Below the pieces are notes generated by a model. The model did not search any database. It had not been told where the DNA came from and worked only from the letters and a program-made list of their open reading frames with translations. DNA of 64,000 nucleotides from CAWBRT01 sp963696525. GTDB lineage: Bacteria > Acidobacteriota > Terriglobia > Terriglobales > Acidobacteriaceae. This document shows, in pieces, positions 49,940-57,800 of this stretch. The DNA lies in NCBI GenBank assembly GCA_963696525.1, contig CAVOKO010000011.1, forward strand, positions 186,001-250,000, in the 5' to 3' direction. Within the stretch, counting starts at the first letter, position 1. Each line of letters begins with the position of its first letter. A program made the position numbers and the translations under genes.

Positions 49940-50968
49940 ATGCACGTCACTCTGTCGGAACATGTCAGAGCGCTCCGCGGAGGCTCGCAGTCGCGTTTGA
50001 TGCGCGGCGAAGACGGAAACTACTATGTAGTGAAATTTCAAGGGAATCCACAGGGAACAAGAACTCTGGCCAGTGAGTGGCTGGCAACCAGGCTGGCTCA
50101 GGTTGTCGGACTGCCAGTGGCTGTTCCCGCCATCGTAGAATTCGACGAAACGCTGTTCCGCAATTCAGAGCTCCATTTCCAGACGCCTGAAGGCAGTATT
50201 CCGATTTGCAGCGGCTTGCACTATGGTTCCTGCTACGTCATTAACCCCCTGCATGGAAGGACCTTTGATATCCTGCCGAAATCGTTCTTGACAGAGCTCA
50301 AGAACAAAGAGGACTTACTCGGCATTTTTGCTTTTGACAACTGGCTGCTTAACACTGATGTACGCCAATCGGTCTATTGGCGCTTGGGCAAAGAAAAAAG
50401 ATATTCAGTCACTTTCATTGATAACGGTGGCTGCTTCGGAGGAGCGAGCTGGAGCATGGGCAGCGCATTCATTCCGCCAACGTGTGAGGAGCAGGAGTTC
50501 CACACGATGATTCCGAATGCCGAATTGATTCTGCAAAACTGGATTTCCCGGATCGGGTCGGTGTCTTTGCAAACGGTCAAGTCCATCGCAGCCGAGATTC
50601 CGAGCGTGTGGTATGACAGTGACTCTGCATCCCTCGGGAGCTTGATTGACCATGTCTTTAGTCGCAGTCGCGAGCTGGGGAGAGAAGCGGCAGGTCTGAA
50701 AGAATATGCACAGTCCCTTAATTCGCATGAGCTGTTAGGAAGGAAGACATTTGGGTGGTCGGGATTGGCAAACGGGGAGCGGTTCCGGGCTTCACAGGTT
50801 CGAGCGTTTTTCTTGAACGCGAAATGGTCCCACACTAGCTCCGCCTGGGGCTCCGCGAATGTGTGTCACCGGCTCCCCTCGCAAGTCAAACAAGAGCTGG
50901 CGCCTGCTAAGCGTCCACCCCAGCCGGAGCACTTTCCTAGGCCGGCGAACGTCCGGCTTGCACCCTAG
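49940..50968 (+). CDS. HipA-like kinase-domain protein (solo)
   Basis: A 342-residue protein of the compact HipA-like kinase family common in Acidobacteria. GGSQSRLMRGEDGNYYVVKFQGNPQGT gives the nucleotide-binding strand with Lys32 in VVKF. IFAFDNWLLNTDVRQ provides the catalytic Asp/Asn region and VTFIDNGGCFG the metal-binding Asp. It lacks the HipA N-terminal domain, and no HipB-like antitoxin gene adjoins it, so toxin function is not implied. The last 35 residues (Pro/Arg-rich) run beyond the conserved domain. A 22-bp tandem repeat begins right after the stop. Confidence 0.8.
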   Translation: MHVTLSEHVRALRGGSQSRLMRGEDGNYYVVKFQGNPQGTRTLASEWLATRLAQVVGLPVAVPAIVEFDETLFRNSELHFQTPEGSIPICSGLHYGSCYVINPLHGRTFDILPKSFLTELKNKEDLLGIFAFDNWLLNTDVRQSVYWRLGKEKRYSVTFIDNGGCFGGASWSMGSAFIPPTCEEQEFHTMIPNAELILQNWISRIGSVSLQTVKSIAAEIPSVWYDSDSASLGSLIDHVFSRSRELGREAAGLKEYAQSLNSHELLGRKTFGWSGLANGERFRASQVRAFFLNAKWSHTSSAWGSANVCHRLPSQVKQELAPAKRPPQPEHFPRPANVRLAP

Positions 50969-51012
50969 CCGGCGCGACGTTTCCTCGCAACCGGCGCGAC
51001 ATTTCCTCGCAA
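50969..51012. repeat. 22-bp tandem repeat, two copies plus a partial
   Basis: CCGGCGCGACGTTTCCTCGC-AA (50969-50990) is repeated with one change at 50991-51012. A shortened third unit follows (CATTCCTTGCAA). Confidence 0.85.
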
Positions 51013-51075
51013 CATTCCTTGCAACAATAGTCAGTCCCTATAAGCATTAGCGGGCGCGAGCGGCTTTCGTGTACC

Positions 51076-52341
51076 ATGCAGATGCTTCGGACGCCTATGA
51101 ATTTTCACGAGCAATTCGAGCTGGTCAATGGATTTGGGGGACTGGGGCAGAGGCAGACGCGCAAGGAAGTGGCGCGGTTGGCCGGGGTGAAGCGCGTCCA
51201 CGATGCCTTCGATTGGTTCGAGAGGCACGAGCGCGAAATCGCCGATCAGCAGCTCGAGGTGACGGCCATTGCCGCCCCGCCATTCGGCGAACAGCAGCGC
51301 TCCGAGTGGATGCTGGGCAAGTTTATCGAATGTGGTTTGCAGCAGGCACACAGGGACGCCGTGGGCAACGCCATCGGGTTGCTGCCGGGGACGGCACAGG
51401 GGCCGTTCCTGTTGATTTCGGCGCACCTCGATACCGTGTTCTCCGAAACCCGTTTGGAGGTGCGGCGCGACGGCGAACGCCTGGTAGGCCCTGGAATCGC
51501 CGACAATGGCACCGGCTTGGTGGCGCTGCTGGCGATGGCCGGGGCGATGCGGGAGGCGGGCATCAGAACCCGTCTGCCGCTGCTGTTTCTGGCCAATGTG
51601 GGCGAGGAGGGCGAAGGCAACCTGCGCGGCATGCGGCACTTCTTTGAAGATCCGCAATGGCACACGCAGATTCACGGCATGCTGGCCCTGGATGGCGCGG
51701 GCACGGACACGATTGTGACCGAGGCGCTGGGCAGCCGCCGCTTCGAGGTTACGATCAGCGGGCCGGGCGGGCACTCGTGGAGCGACTTCGGGACCGCGAA
51801 TCCCATCGTCTTGCTGGCGCGAGTGATCGAAAGGCTCAGCCGGATTGAGCTGCCCACCAATCCCAGGACAACGGTAAACGTGGGCATCATCGAAGGCGGA
51901 ACAGCGGTGAACGCGATCCCGGAAACGGCGCTGATGCGGGTCGATCTGCGCTCCACCGATCCGGCCAGGATCACGACCATCGAGACCCAACTGCGGGCCA
52001 TCCTGAACGAGGTCGTGAATGGCATGGGAAGTGCGTCGGGGGTGCACGCCGGGGTGCGCGTCATCGGCGATCGTCCCGCGGCCGAGCTGAGCGATGGAGC
52101 CTTCATCCTGGAGGCGTTGCGTGCGGTCGATTCCCAGTTAGGCATCCAGTCGCACCTGCATTGTGCCTCGACCGACGCCAATATTCCGCTGTCGCTTGGG
52201 GTGCAGGCGCTGGCTATCGGCGCAGGCGGGACCGGAGCCCGGGCGCATACACTTCAGGAGTGGTTCATCGCCCGCGGACGAGACATCGCGCTCAAACGCA
52301 TACTGTTGACCGTACTCACGGTCGCCGGCCTGGCGGAGTGA
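51076..52341 (+). CDS. M20-family metallopeptidase
   Basis: A 421-residue di-zinc peptidase/amidohydrolase of the M20/M25/M40 family. Metal ligands are visible in SAHLDTVF (His), GPGIADNGTGL (bridging Asp), GEEGEGN (catalytic and metal Glu) and the C-terminal ARAHTLQEWF (His). The dimerisation domain insert contains GPGGHSW. The layout is that of peptidase T-like tripeptidases. It has no signal peptide, so it is cytoplasmic. Start at 51076 or at the ATG seven codons later. Confidence 0.87.
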   Translation: MQMLRTPMNFHEQFELVNGFGGLGQRQTRKEVARLAGVKRVHDAFDWFERHEREIADQQLEVTAIAAPPFGEQQRSEWMLGKFIECGLQQAHRDAVGNAIGLLPGTAQGPFLLISAHLDTVFSETRLEVRRDGERLVGPGIADNGTGLVALLAMAGAMREAGIRTRLPLLFLANVGEEGEGNLRGMRHFFEDPQWHTQIHGMLALDGAGTDTIVTEALGSRRFEVTISGPGGHSWSDFGTANPIVLLARVIERLSRIELPTNPRTTVNVGIIEGGTAVNAIPETALMRVDLRSTDPARITTIETQLRAILNEVVNGMGSASGVHAGVRVIGDRPAAELSDGAFILEALRAVDSQLGIQSHLHCASTDANIPLSLGVQALAIGAGGTGARAHTLQEWFIARGRDIALKRILLTVLTVAGLAE

Positions 52342-52482
52342 GAGATTGCCAGCGGTGCGCTAGTGACATACTGAAAGATGGAAGCAACAACCCCACAGTA
52401 GCGTCGAGATGCACGGTGCGGAAGGCGGGGCAGCTTCAGCACTGCTTATCGCCGCATCACAGCCATCCGCAATTGGCAATCC

Positions 52483-52995
52483 TCAAGCTTCAATCAGGCG
52501 CACAGTTTCCTCCAGCACGGCGTAGAAGATTCGGTCGCCGATGCCCAGAAGGAGCGCGCAGTCGCGCACCGAATAACGCTGCCATGCGTACAGGACGATG
52601 GCGAAGCGGCAGCGCGCCGGCAGGGTTGCCACCAGCTCCCGCGGAGCGTGAAACAGGACGCGCATCAGGCGCACGCGATCGGGCGGCACGGACGCTCGCA
52701 GGTCGCCGAAACTCAGTTCCTGGCGCATCAGGCCGATGGCCACGTTGATCATGCTGCGCACCGCCCAGCGGTCAAGCCAGTCGCGAAACACGACGCTGGT
52801 TCCCGAACCCAATGCGCGCGCCCGCACCACGCACAGAGCGGCATTTTCGGCGTTGCCGGTCAGCAAAAGGGCGAGCGAATGGAGGTCGGATGAGTTGGCC
52901 GCAAGATAATCGCTACATTCGCCCTTGGAGGTCTGCCCGCGATTGCGCAGGCCGGGAGTGAGTATGGTTCGCGAAAACAGGTTTAGCATGGACAT
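52483..52995 (-). CDS. Sigma-factor-like protein, probably degenerate
   Basis: A 170-residue protein with the size and segment order of small ECF sigma factors: an N-terminal helix group (SLALLLTGNAENAALCVVRA), a middle segment FRDWLDRWAVRSMINVAIGL and a C-terminal region-4-like stretch (LPARCRFAIVLYAWQRYSVRDCALLLGI). The expected DNA-recognition residues are not obvious and region 2 lacks the usual aromatic promoter-melting cluster. A regulatory protein derived from a sigma factor is the best guess. Confidence 0.55.
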   Translation of the reverse strand: MSMLNLFSRTILTPGLRNRGQTSKGECSDYLAANSSDLHSLALLLTGNAENAALCVVRARALGSGTSVVFRDWLDRWAVRSMINVAIGLMRQELSFGDLRASVPPDRVRLMRVLFHAPRELVATLPARCRFAIVLYAWQRYSVRDCALLLGIGDRIFYAVLEETVRLIEA

Positions 52996-53094
52996 AGGCT
53001 CCTCGCGGACGGGATGTGGGCGCCGTAGGAGATCCTCTTAGCGTCTACTTCTATTTTCGGCGGGCGGCGTAGAAACTTTAGAATGAAGCCACGA

Positions 53095-53160
53095 ATCCCT
53101 CGGTCGCCGAAAATCAGCGCGACCCAGGGATGACACTGGTAGCAGTTTTTCAGCAACCTG
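53095..53160. repeat. Half copy of the long palindromic element
   Basis: GGTCGC/GCGACC inner arms (53102-53133), GGGATGACAC, then GTTTTTCAGCAACCTG at 53145-53160. This matches the right end (GTTTTTCAGCAGCCT) of the 62860-63095 element with one change. Confidence 0.6.
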
Positions 53161-53249
53161 CTGGAGCTTGTTTCATAAACCGATGTTAGAGGACGCCGCG
53201 GACCCCCTCAGGGGCTGAAGTCCCCATCCTTATTGGCTCTGGACAATTT

Positions 53250-54260
53250 TTGTTCTCCGCACTGCAGCCGCTCTGGTTCTTGAAGGCAAAAGATTTAAGA
53301 TGGCAGATACCAAGCTCGGGTCCGCGTTGTGAAAATTCCAAGGGAAAGGCTTTCCTCCTGTCGCGCTCGCTGAAGGCTCACGTGCTGCTGGTGTTCATAA
53401 CCTTGGTCTGGGGCTCGACCTTTGTTCTGGTGAAGAACGCCTTGCTGGATGCCGCGCCGCTGACCTTCAACGCGGTGCGATTTGGGGTGTCGGCGATGAT
53501 TCTGGCGGTAGTTTTTCGCCGGCACCTGGCGAAAATCCGCCGCCAGACGCTAATGGCCGGCATTGGGGTGGGATTCTGTCTGTGCATGGGCTACCAGTTC
53601 CAGAACCTGGGATTGCGGCTGACCACGCCGTCGAAGTCGGCCTTTGTCACCGGCATCGCGGTCGTCCTGGTTCCGGTCTTTCTGGCGGTTTTTTGGCGGC
53701 GAAGGGTGAATGGCTGGACGCTGGCGGGAGTCGCGGCGGCTTTTTTCGGGTTATATTTACTGACCGTTCCGGGCAGGGGTGGCGGCCTGGGCGGAATCAA
53801 CCTGGGAGACCTGCTCACCCTGGGGTGCGCCGTATGCTTTGCGTTTCAAATCATCGTTTTAGGGCGGGCCACGCAGAAGCATGCCTTCGCCCCGCTGGTG
53901 GTGGTGGAGATTGCCACCTGCGCGGTGGTGATGCTGGTCTCGGCGCCGCTGCTGGAGCCGGTTCGCATCGTGTGGTCGGCAACGGTGCTGTGGGCACTGG
54001 GGATCACCTCGCTGGTGTCGACTTGCACCGGATTTGTGGTGCAGGGTTGGGCGCAACAGTTCACCCCGCCGACGCACACTGCCTTAATTTTTTCGCTGGA
54101 GCCGGTATTCGCCTGGGGAACTTCGTATCTGCTGCTCGGCGAGCGCCTGGGATGGAGGGCGGCCGCCGGAGCCGGCTTGATTCTGGCCGGGGTGCTGATC
54201 AGCGAATTGCTCGGGCAGGTGCGGCAGCCTGAGGCAGAGCTGGCGAAGGAGGTCCGCTGA
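53250..54260 (+). CDS. EamA/DMT-family transporter
   Basis: A transporter with ten predicted helices in two EamA repeats: the first begins VLLVFITLVWGSTFVLVKNALLDA near residue 45, the second INLGDLLTLGCAVCFAFQIIVLG near 180. It includes the conserved EPVFAW-SYLLLGERLGWR end region. The drug/metabolite transporter superfamily exports small metabolites, and the substrate is unknown. The frame opens at 53250 but similarity starts only about 42 residues in, so the first part is doubtful and no good internal start codon with a ribosome site was found. Confidence 0.82.
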   Translation: MFSALQPLWFLKAKDLRWQIPSSGPRCENSKGKAFLLSRSLKAHVLLVFITLVWGSTFVLVKNALLDAAPLTFNAVRFGVSAMILAVVFRRHLAKIRRQTLMAGIGVGFCLCMGYQFQNLGLRLTTPSKSAFVTGIAVVLVPVFLAVFWRRRVNGWTLAGVAAAFFGLYLLTVPGRGGGLGGINLGDLLTLGCAVCFAFQIIVLGRATQKHAFAPLVVVEIATCAVVMLVSAPLLEPVRIVWSATVLWALGITSLVSTCTGFVVQGWAQQFTPPTHTALIFSLEPVFAWGTSYLLLGERLGWRAAAGAGLILAGVLISELLGQVRQPEAELAKEVR

Positions 54261-54369
54261 GATGCAGATATGGCGGCATCGGCATACAATTCTTATTGGT
54301 AACGAACGTGCCTATGAGCGCGTCTAAACAAAGGGAGTAGGCTCCCGCGAGGTGTGATCACGTCCAGAG

Positions 54370-54465
54370 TCGAATCTGCCAGAATCGAATCTGGAAGATC
54401 AAGGCTGAAAGATCAAATCTGGAAAATCAAGTCTGGAAATCTGAAAAAAAGATCAAGGCTGGAAA
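54370..54465. repeat. 14-bp tandem repeat array upstream of the DegQ-type gene
   Basis: Units ATCGAATCTGGAAG (54384), ATCAAGGCTGAAAG (54398), ATCAAATCTGGAAA (54412) and ATCAAGTCTGGAAA (54426), a 12-base interruption, then ATCAAGGCTGGAAA (54452). A diverged unit precedes at 54370. Confidence 0.85.
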
Positions 54466-54569
54466 CCAATCGTCCATTGGGCACGGCAGCTATAATGCTT
54501 GCGCTGTCATGAACCGGGCTGAAGACAAGTCTGCATCGATCCGCTCAACGGAGGCGGCTTCTCGTAAAG

Positions 54570-56159
54570 ATGAAAACTAATCGTTTCGCTTCGACACTGG
54601 TGATCGTAGTTACGCTGGCTTTGGGAATACTGATCGGCACGGTTGTTGCCACAGGTGTAAAAGGCAAGACCGTCGATTCCACCGACGCCACCCCTCTACA
54701 GGTCCAGAATATCAATCCACAGGCGTTGTCGAACGCTTTCACTCAGGTGGCCAAGCAGATCGAGCCCGCCGTGGTCAACATCAACACCGAATCGACGGTG
54801 AAGAACCCGCACCGGCGCTTCCGCCGCGGCGTGCCGCCTGGCGATGACAACCAGGACAACGAACAGGGCGGCCAGGGTAGCGAGGAGAATCCTTTCCAGG
54901 ACTTTTTCGACCGCTTCTTTGGTGGACAGAATCCCAATCCTAATACCCCGCCCGAGGGGATGCGTCAGCGCTCGCTCGGTTCGGGCGTGATTGTCGATTC
55001 CCATGGCTACATTGTCACCAACTTCCACGTGGTGGAGAAGGCTGACCGGATTCGCGTCAACCTGATGGGCGATCCGCCGTCGGTGAGCTACAACGCCAGG
55101 GTGATCGGGACCGACCGCGAAACCGATCTGGCGGTGCTCAAGATCGAGGTCGGCCATAGCCTGCCGGCAGCCAAGTTCGGCAACTCCCAGCAGTCGCAGG
55201 TTGGCGAATGGGTCCTGGCCGTCGGCAGTCCGTTTGGCTTGAACCAGACGGTAACGGCGGGCATCATCTCCGCCATCGGCCGCAACAACATTGTGCCGCA
55301 GAGGCAATTCCAGTCGTTCATACAGACCGATGCTGCCATCAACCCCGGCAACTCGGGGGGGCCTCTGGTGAACATGGCCGGGCAGGTCATTGGCATCAAC
55401 ACCGCGATCTACACGGAATCGTCGGGTTACCAGGGCGTGGGTTTTGCCATGCCTTCCGATACCGTGGTTAAGGTCTATAAGGATTTGATCGGCTCAGAGC
55501 ACAAGGTGGTTCGCGGTTCCATCGGCGTCATGTTCAACGCCATGCCCGACCCGGCGGTGGCCCGCGTCTATGGGGTCAACGGAGGGGTCACCATCAGCGA
55601 TGTCGAACCCAAAGGCCCGGCAGGTCAAGCCGGTCTGCAGTCCGGGGATACGATCATCGCAGTGGAGGGCCAGGCGGTAAAGACGGGCGACGACTTAGTG
55701 AACGACATCTCGAACCGCAAACCCGGTTCGAAGGTGCGTCTGACCATCGTCCGCGGCGGCAACAAGCAGGATTTGACGGTTACCATCGCTGATCGCGAAA
55801 AACTGTTTGGCCGGCAACTCGGGCTGGTCGAAGACCAGGGCGAAGCCGAGCAGCCGAAAGAGAGCAAACTCGGCGTGAGCGTGCGCACCATCCCGCCGGA
55901 AATGGCTCAACGCATGAATCTGCCGAAGGGTGAAGGGGTTATAGTTCAGGAGGTGAAGCCGGGAGGCTTTGCCGACAGCGTCAATTTGAGTCGGGGCGAC
56001 GTGATTATGCAAATTAATCGCCAGCCGATCACCGACGAAAAGACGTTTGACAGGGTGCAGTCGACGCTGAAGTCCGGGCAGGACGTGGTATTCCTGGTTC
56101 GTCCCAATGGACAGGGGCGGAATGGCTCCAATGTCTTCGTGGCCGGCACTCTTCCGTAA
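54570..56159 (+). CDS. Do/DegQ-type periplasmic serine protease
   Basis: A 529-residue HtrA-family protease/chaperone with an N-terminal signal-anchor (about 8-30), a trypsin-like domain with His153, Asp186 and Ser262 (NPGNSGGPL), and two PDZ domains (about 310-400 and 430-525). A Gln/Asn/Asp-rich loop (about 90-128, corresponding to the LA loop) is long. It degrades or refolds misfolded envelope proteins. Transcribed alone. The 14-bp repeat array lies 105 bases upstream and may influence expression. Confidence 0.92.
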   Translation: MKTNRFASTLVIVVTLALGILIGTVVATGVKGKTVDSTDATPLQVQNINPQALSNAFTQVAKQIEPAVVNINTESTVKNPHRRFRRGVPPGDDNQDNEQGGQGSEENPFQDFFDRFFGGQNPNPNTPPEGMRQRSLGSGVIVDSHGYIVTNFHVVEKADRIRVNLMGDPPSVSYNARVIGTDRETDLAVLKIEVGHSLPAAKFGNSQQSQVGEWVLAVGSPFGLNQTVTAGIISAIGRNNIVPQRQFQSFIQTDAAINPGNSGGPLVNMAGQVIGINTAIYTESSGYQGVGFAMPSDTVVKVYKDLIGSEHKVVRGSIGVMFNAMPDPAVARVYGVNGGVTISDVEPKGPAGQAGLQSGDTIIAVEGQAVKTGDDLVNDISNRKPGSKVRLTIVRGGNKQDLTVTIADREKLFGRQLGLVEDQGEAEQPKESKLGVSVRTIPPEMAQRMNLPKGEGVIVQEVKPGGFADSVNLSRGDVIMQINRQPITDEKTFDRVQSTLKSGQDVVFLVRPNGQGRNGSNVFVAGTLP

Positions 56160-56208
56160 CCTGCAGTTTGATCATCTTACGGCTGGTACTTAAGCATCAT
56201 AGTGTGTC

Positions 56209-56941
56209 ATGATGGTCAAGTACCGGCCGAAGATGATCTCGCCGGAAGGCTCTGTCCGGCATTCTAATTATGATTATGATCCGCTCCCGCTCCTGATTTT
56301 GGGGGAATGGGTGCTGTTTTCATCGCAACCAACGCTAAAGGCAGCGTTTGCCGGGATTTCGATCCGATTTTTTTGGCTGAGGTGTTATTTGCGTTCGGAT
56401 ACAGCATTTCCGTGGGCTGCTTTTATAAAGGTCATTTTCTTAGCGGCTTGCTCCATCCTTTGCCTGGTGGGCGCTGCCCCCGCCGAGGCCAGCCGCGAGA
56501 ACGGCGGGCCACAGTTTTCGGGAAATCGGGGGCGCCACCATACTTCCATTGAATTTGCCAAGGTGCGCCAGGCGGCTACTTCCGCCAAAAACCGGGTGCG
56601 CTCCGCCAGCGCGCAAAGGTAAGCGCTCGGCCAACGCCGCACGCGCCGGCCGTGGACAACAGGCCATCAGCTCCGAGCGCGCCGAACAAATTCAGTCCGC
56701 ACTCATTCGTGAACATCGTCTCGATGGCGAGGCTTCCGGTGTTTGGGACCAGCGCACCAAAGATGCGATGATCCGCTATCAGGCGGAAAACGGCTGGCAA
56801 ACCAAGGTCACGCCCGATTCGCGCGCTTTGATCAAGCTCGGTCTGGGGCCCCGTCACGAAGGATTGCTGAACCCCGACAGCGCGGCGCTTGCTTCCCCTC
56901 ATGAACTCGGTGCGGAACGGGAAATCCCCGGCGGACGCTAA
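56209..56941 (+). pseudogene. Secreted peptidoglycan-binding-like protein, frameshifted
   Basis: Frame 1 (from about 56209) holds a signal segment VIFLAACSILCLVGAAPAEA and a basic region ending SASAQR at 56622. From the overlap onward frame 2 continues with KGKRSANAARAG, SSERAEQIQSALIREHRLDG and the peptidoglycan-binding-like helix unit SGVWDQRTKDAMIRYQAENGW, ending at 56941. The two parts form one typical acidobacterial secreted protein if one base is removed near 56600-56622. The true start is unclear, since the first 60 residues before the signal segment look non-coding. Either a sequencing error or decay. Confidence 0.65.
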
Positions 56942-56991
56942 GACGCTGGGACGCTAAAACCTGCGCATCGGACGGCCACCCCGTTCAGCAG

Positions 56992-57495
56992 CTACCGGCC
57001 AGCACGTTCACCACCACCGTGCGATTCACCACCACCACGCGATTCACCACCGCGCGCTGCCGTGGCATGAGAGGTGTTACCGCGTGCCGCCGCGGCATGA
57101 GCGGGGACATTTCCGCGGGATCCATTAGCGCGTGCAGCCGATGGACGGCGGGCACCGGCGTTTCCCCGGGAACCGACATACCTTCCTCCGCCACCACCGC
57201 TGAAGCGATGACCACCCCAGCCGTGGCTATAGCCCCAGTTTGCCCATGGGCCCATGCCGAGGAAGATGCCGTTATAGAAATAGCCCGGTCCATAGTAACC
57301 ACTGGGCGCGCAGGCGTACGGCGAATAGTTGTAGTAGCCGTAGGAACAGATGGGCGGATTTACGCTGATGGTAATTTGTGCGTCGGCCTTGGGCACCAGG
57401 ACCAGGAAAGCGAGCAAACTTGCTGTAGCGGCCAGAAGTAGACTTCGCATGGCGGACTTGTGAGCCCAGAGAGCCACGCTCTTGACTCGCCACAT
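56992..57495 (-). CDS. Secreted Gly/Tyr-rich protein
   Basis: A 167-residue protein with a signal peptide (mature start near DAQITISV). A Tyr/Pro/Cys segment (CSYGYYNYSPYACAPSGYYG) is followed by a Gly/Trp stretch and a basic Arg/Gly/Ser/His-rich tail with short repeats (ARGGESRGGGE type). The start at 57495 has GGAGG eight bases upstream. The longer frame to 57714 is rejected. Such proteins are often surface or cell-wall associated. No enzymatic motif. Confidence 0.7.
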   Translation of the reverse strand: MWRVKSVALWAHKSAMRSLLLAATASLLAFLVLVPKADAQITISVNPPICSYGYYNYSPYACAPSGYYGPGYFYNGIFLGMGPWANWGYSHGWGGHRFSGGGGGRYVGSRGNAGARRPSAARANGSRGNVPAHAAAARGNTSHATAARGGESRGGGESHGGGERAGR

Positions 57496-57717
57496 TGGGT
57501 TATCCTCCGGAACTTCCACTTGCGATCGGAAGCTTACGATCTCGAGTATCAGCGCCTCACGGCTGAATAGCTGGTCAACATTGACCGTCGTCCGCGATAT
57601 ACGCTTTTGGAGTCGCGCGAATTTCGTGTTTGGAGTCGAAAAAAAGATGAGCATATCTCCACCGTAAGTGGCGTGAAGGCACGCCGATTCGTTGGAGTTC
57701 AAGAGGTTTGCCATGGG

Positions 57718-57746
57718 AAAAAAGGGCCGCTGGCGCGACCCTTTTT
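57718..57746. terminator. Bidirectional hairpin terminator
   Basis: AAAAAAGGG..CGC pairs with GCG..CCCTTTTT around a short loop. It lies 55 bases after the phosphoesterase stop (minus strand). Confidence 0.75.
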
Positions 57747-57800
57747 GAATTTGCTTTCAGCAGCCCAAAAGGACCGTGAAAAACAGCTTCGTGCAGACGG

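Noticed and set aside
49940..50968. HipAB toxin-antitoxin locus
   Set aside because: No HipB-like DNA-binding gene lies beside it, and the protein belongs to the shorter solo HipA-like kinase type.
54370..54465. CRISPR array
   Set aside because: The 14-bp units are contiguous and too short. No spacers or cas genes.
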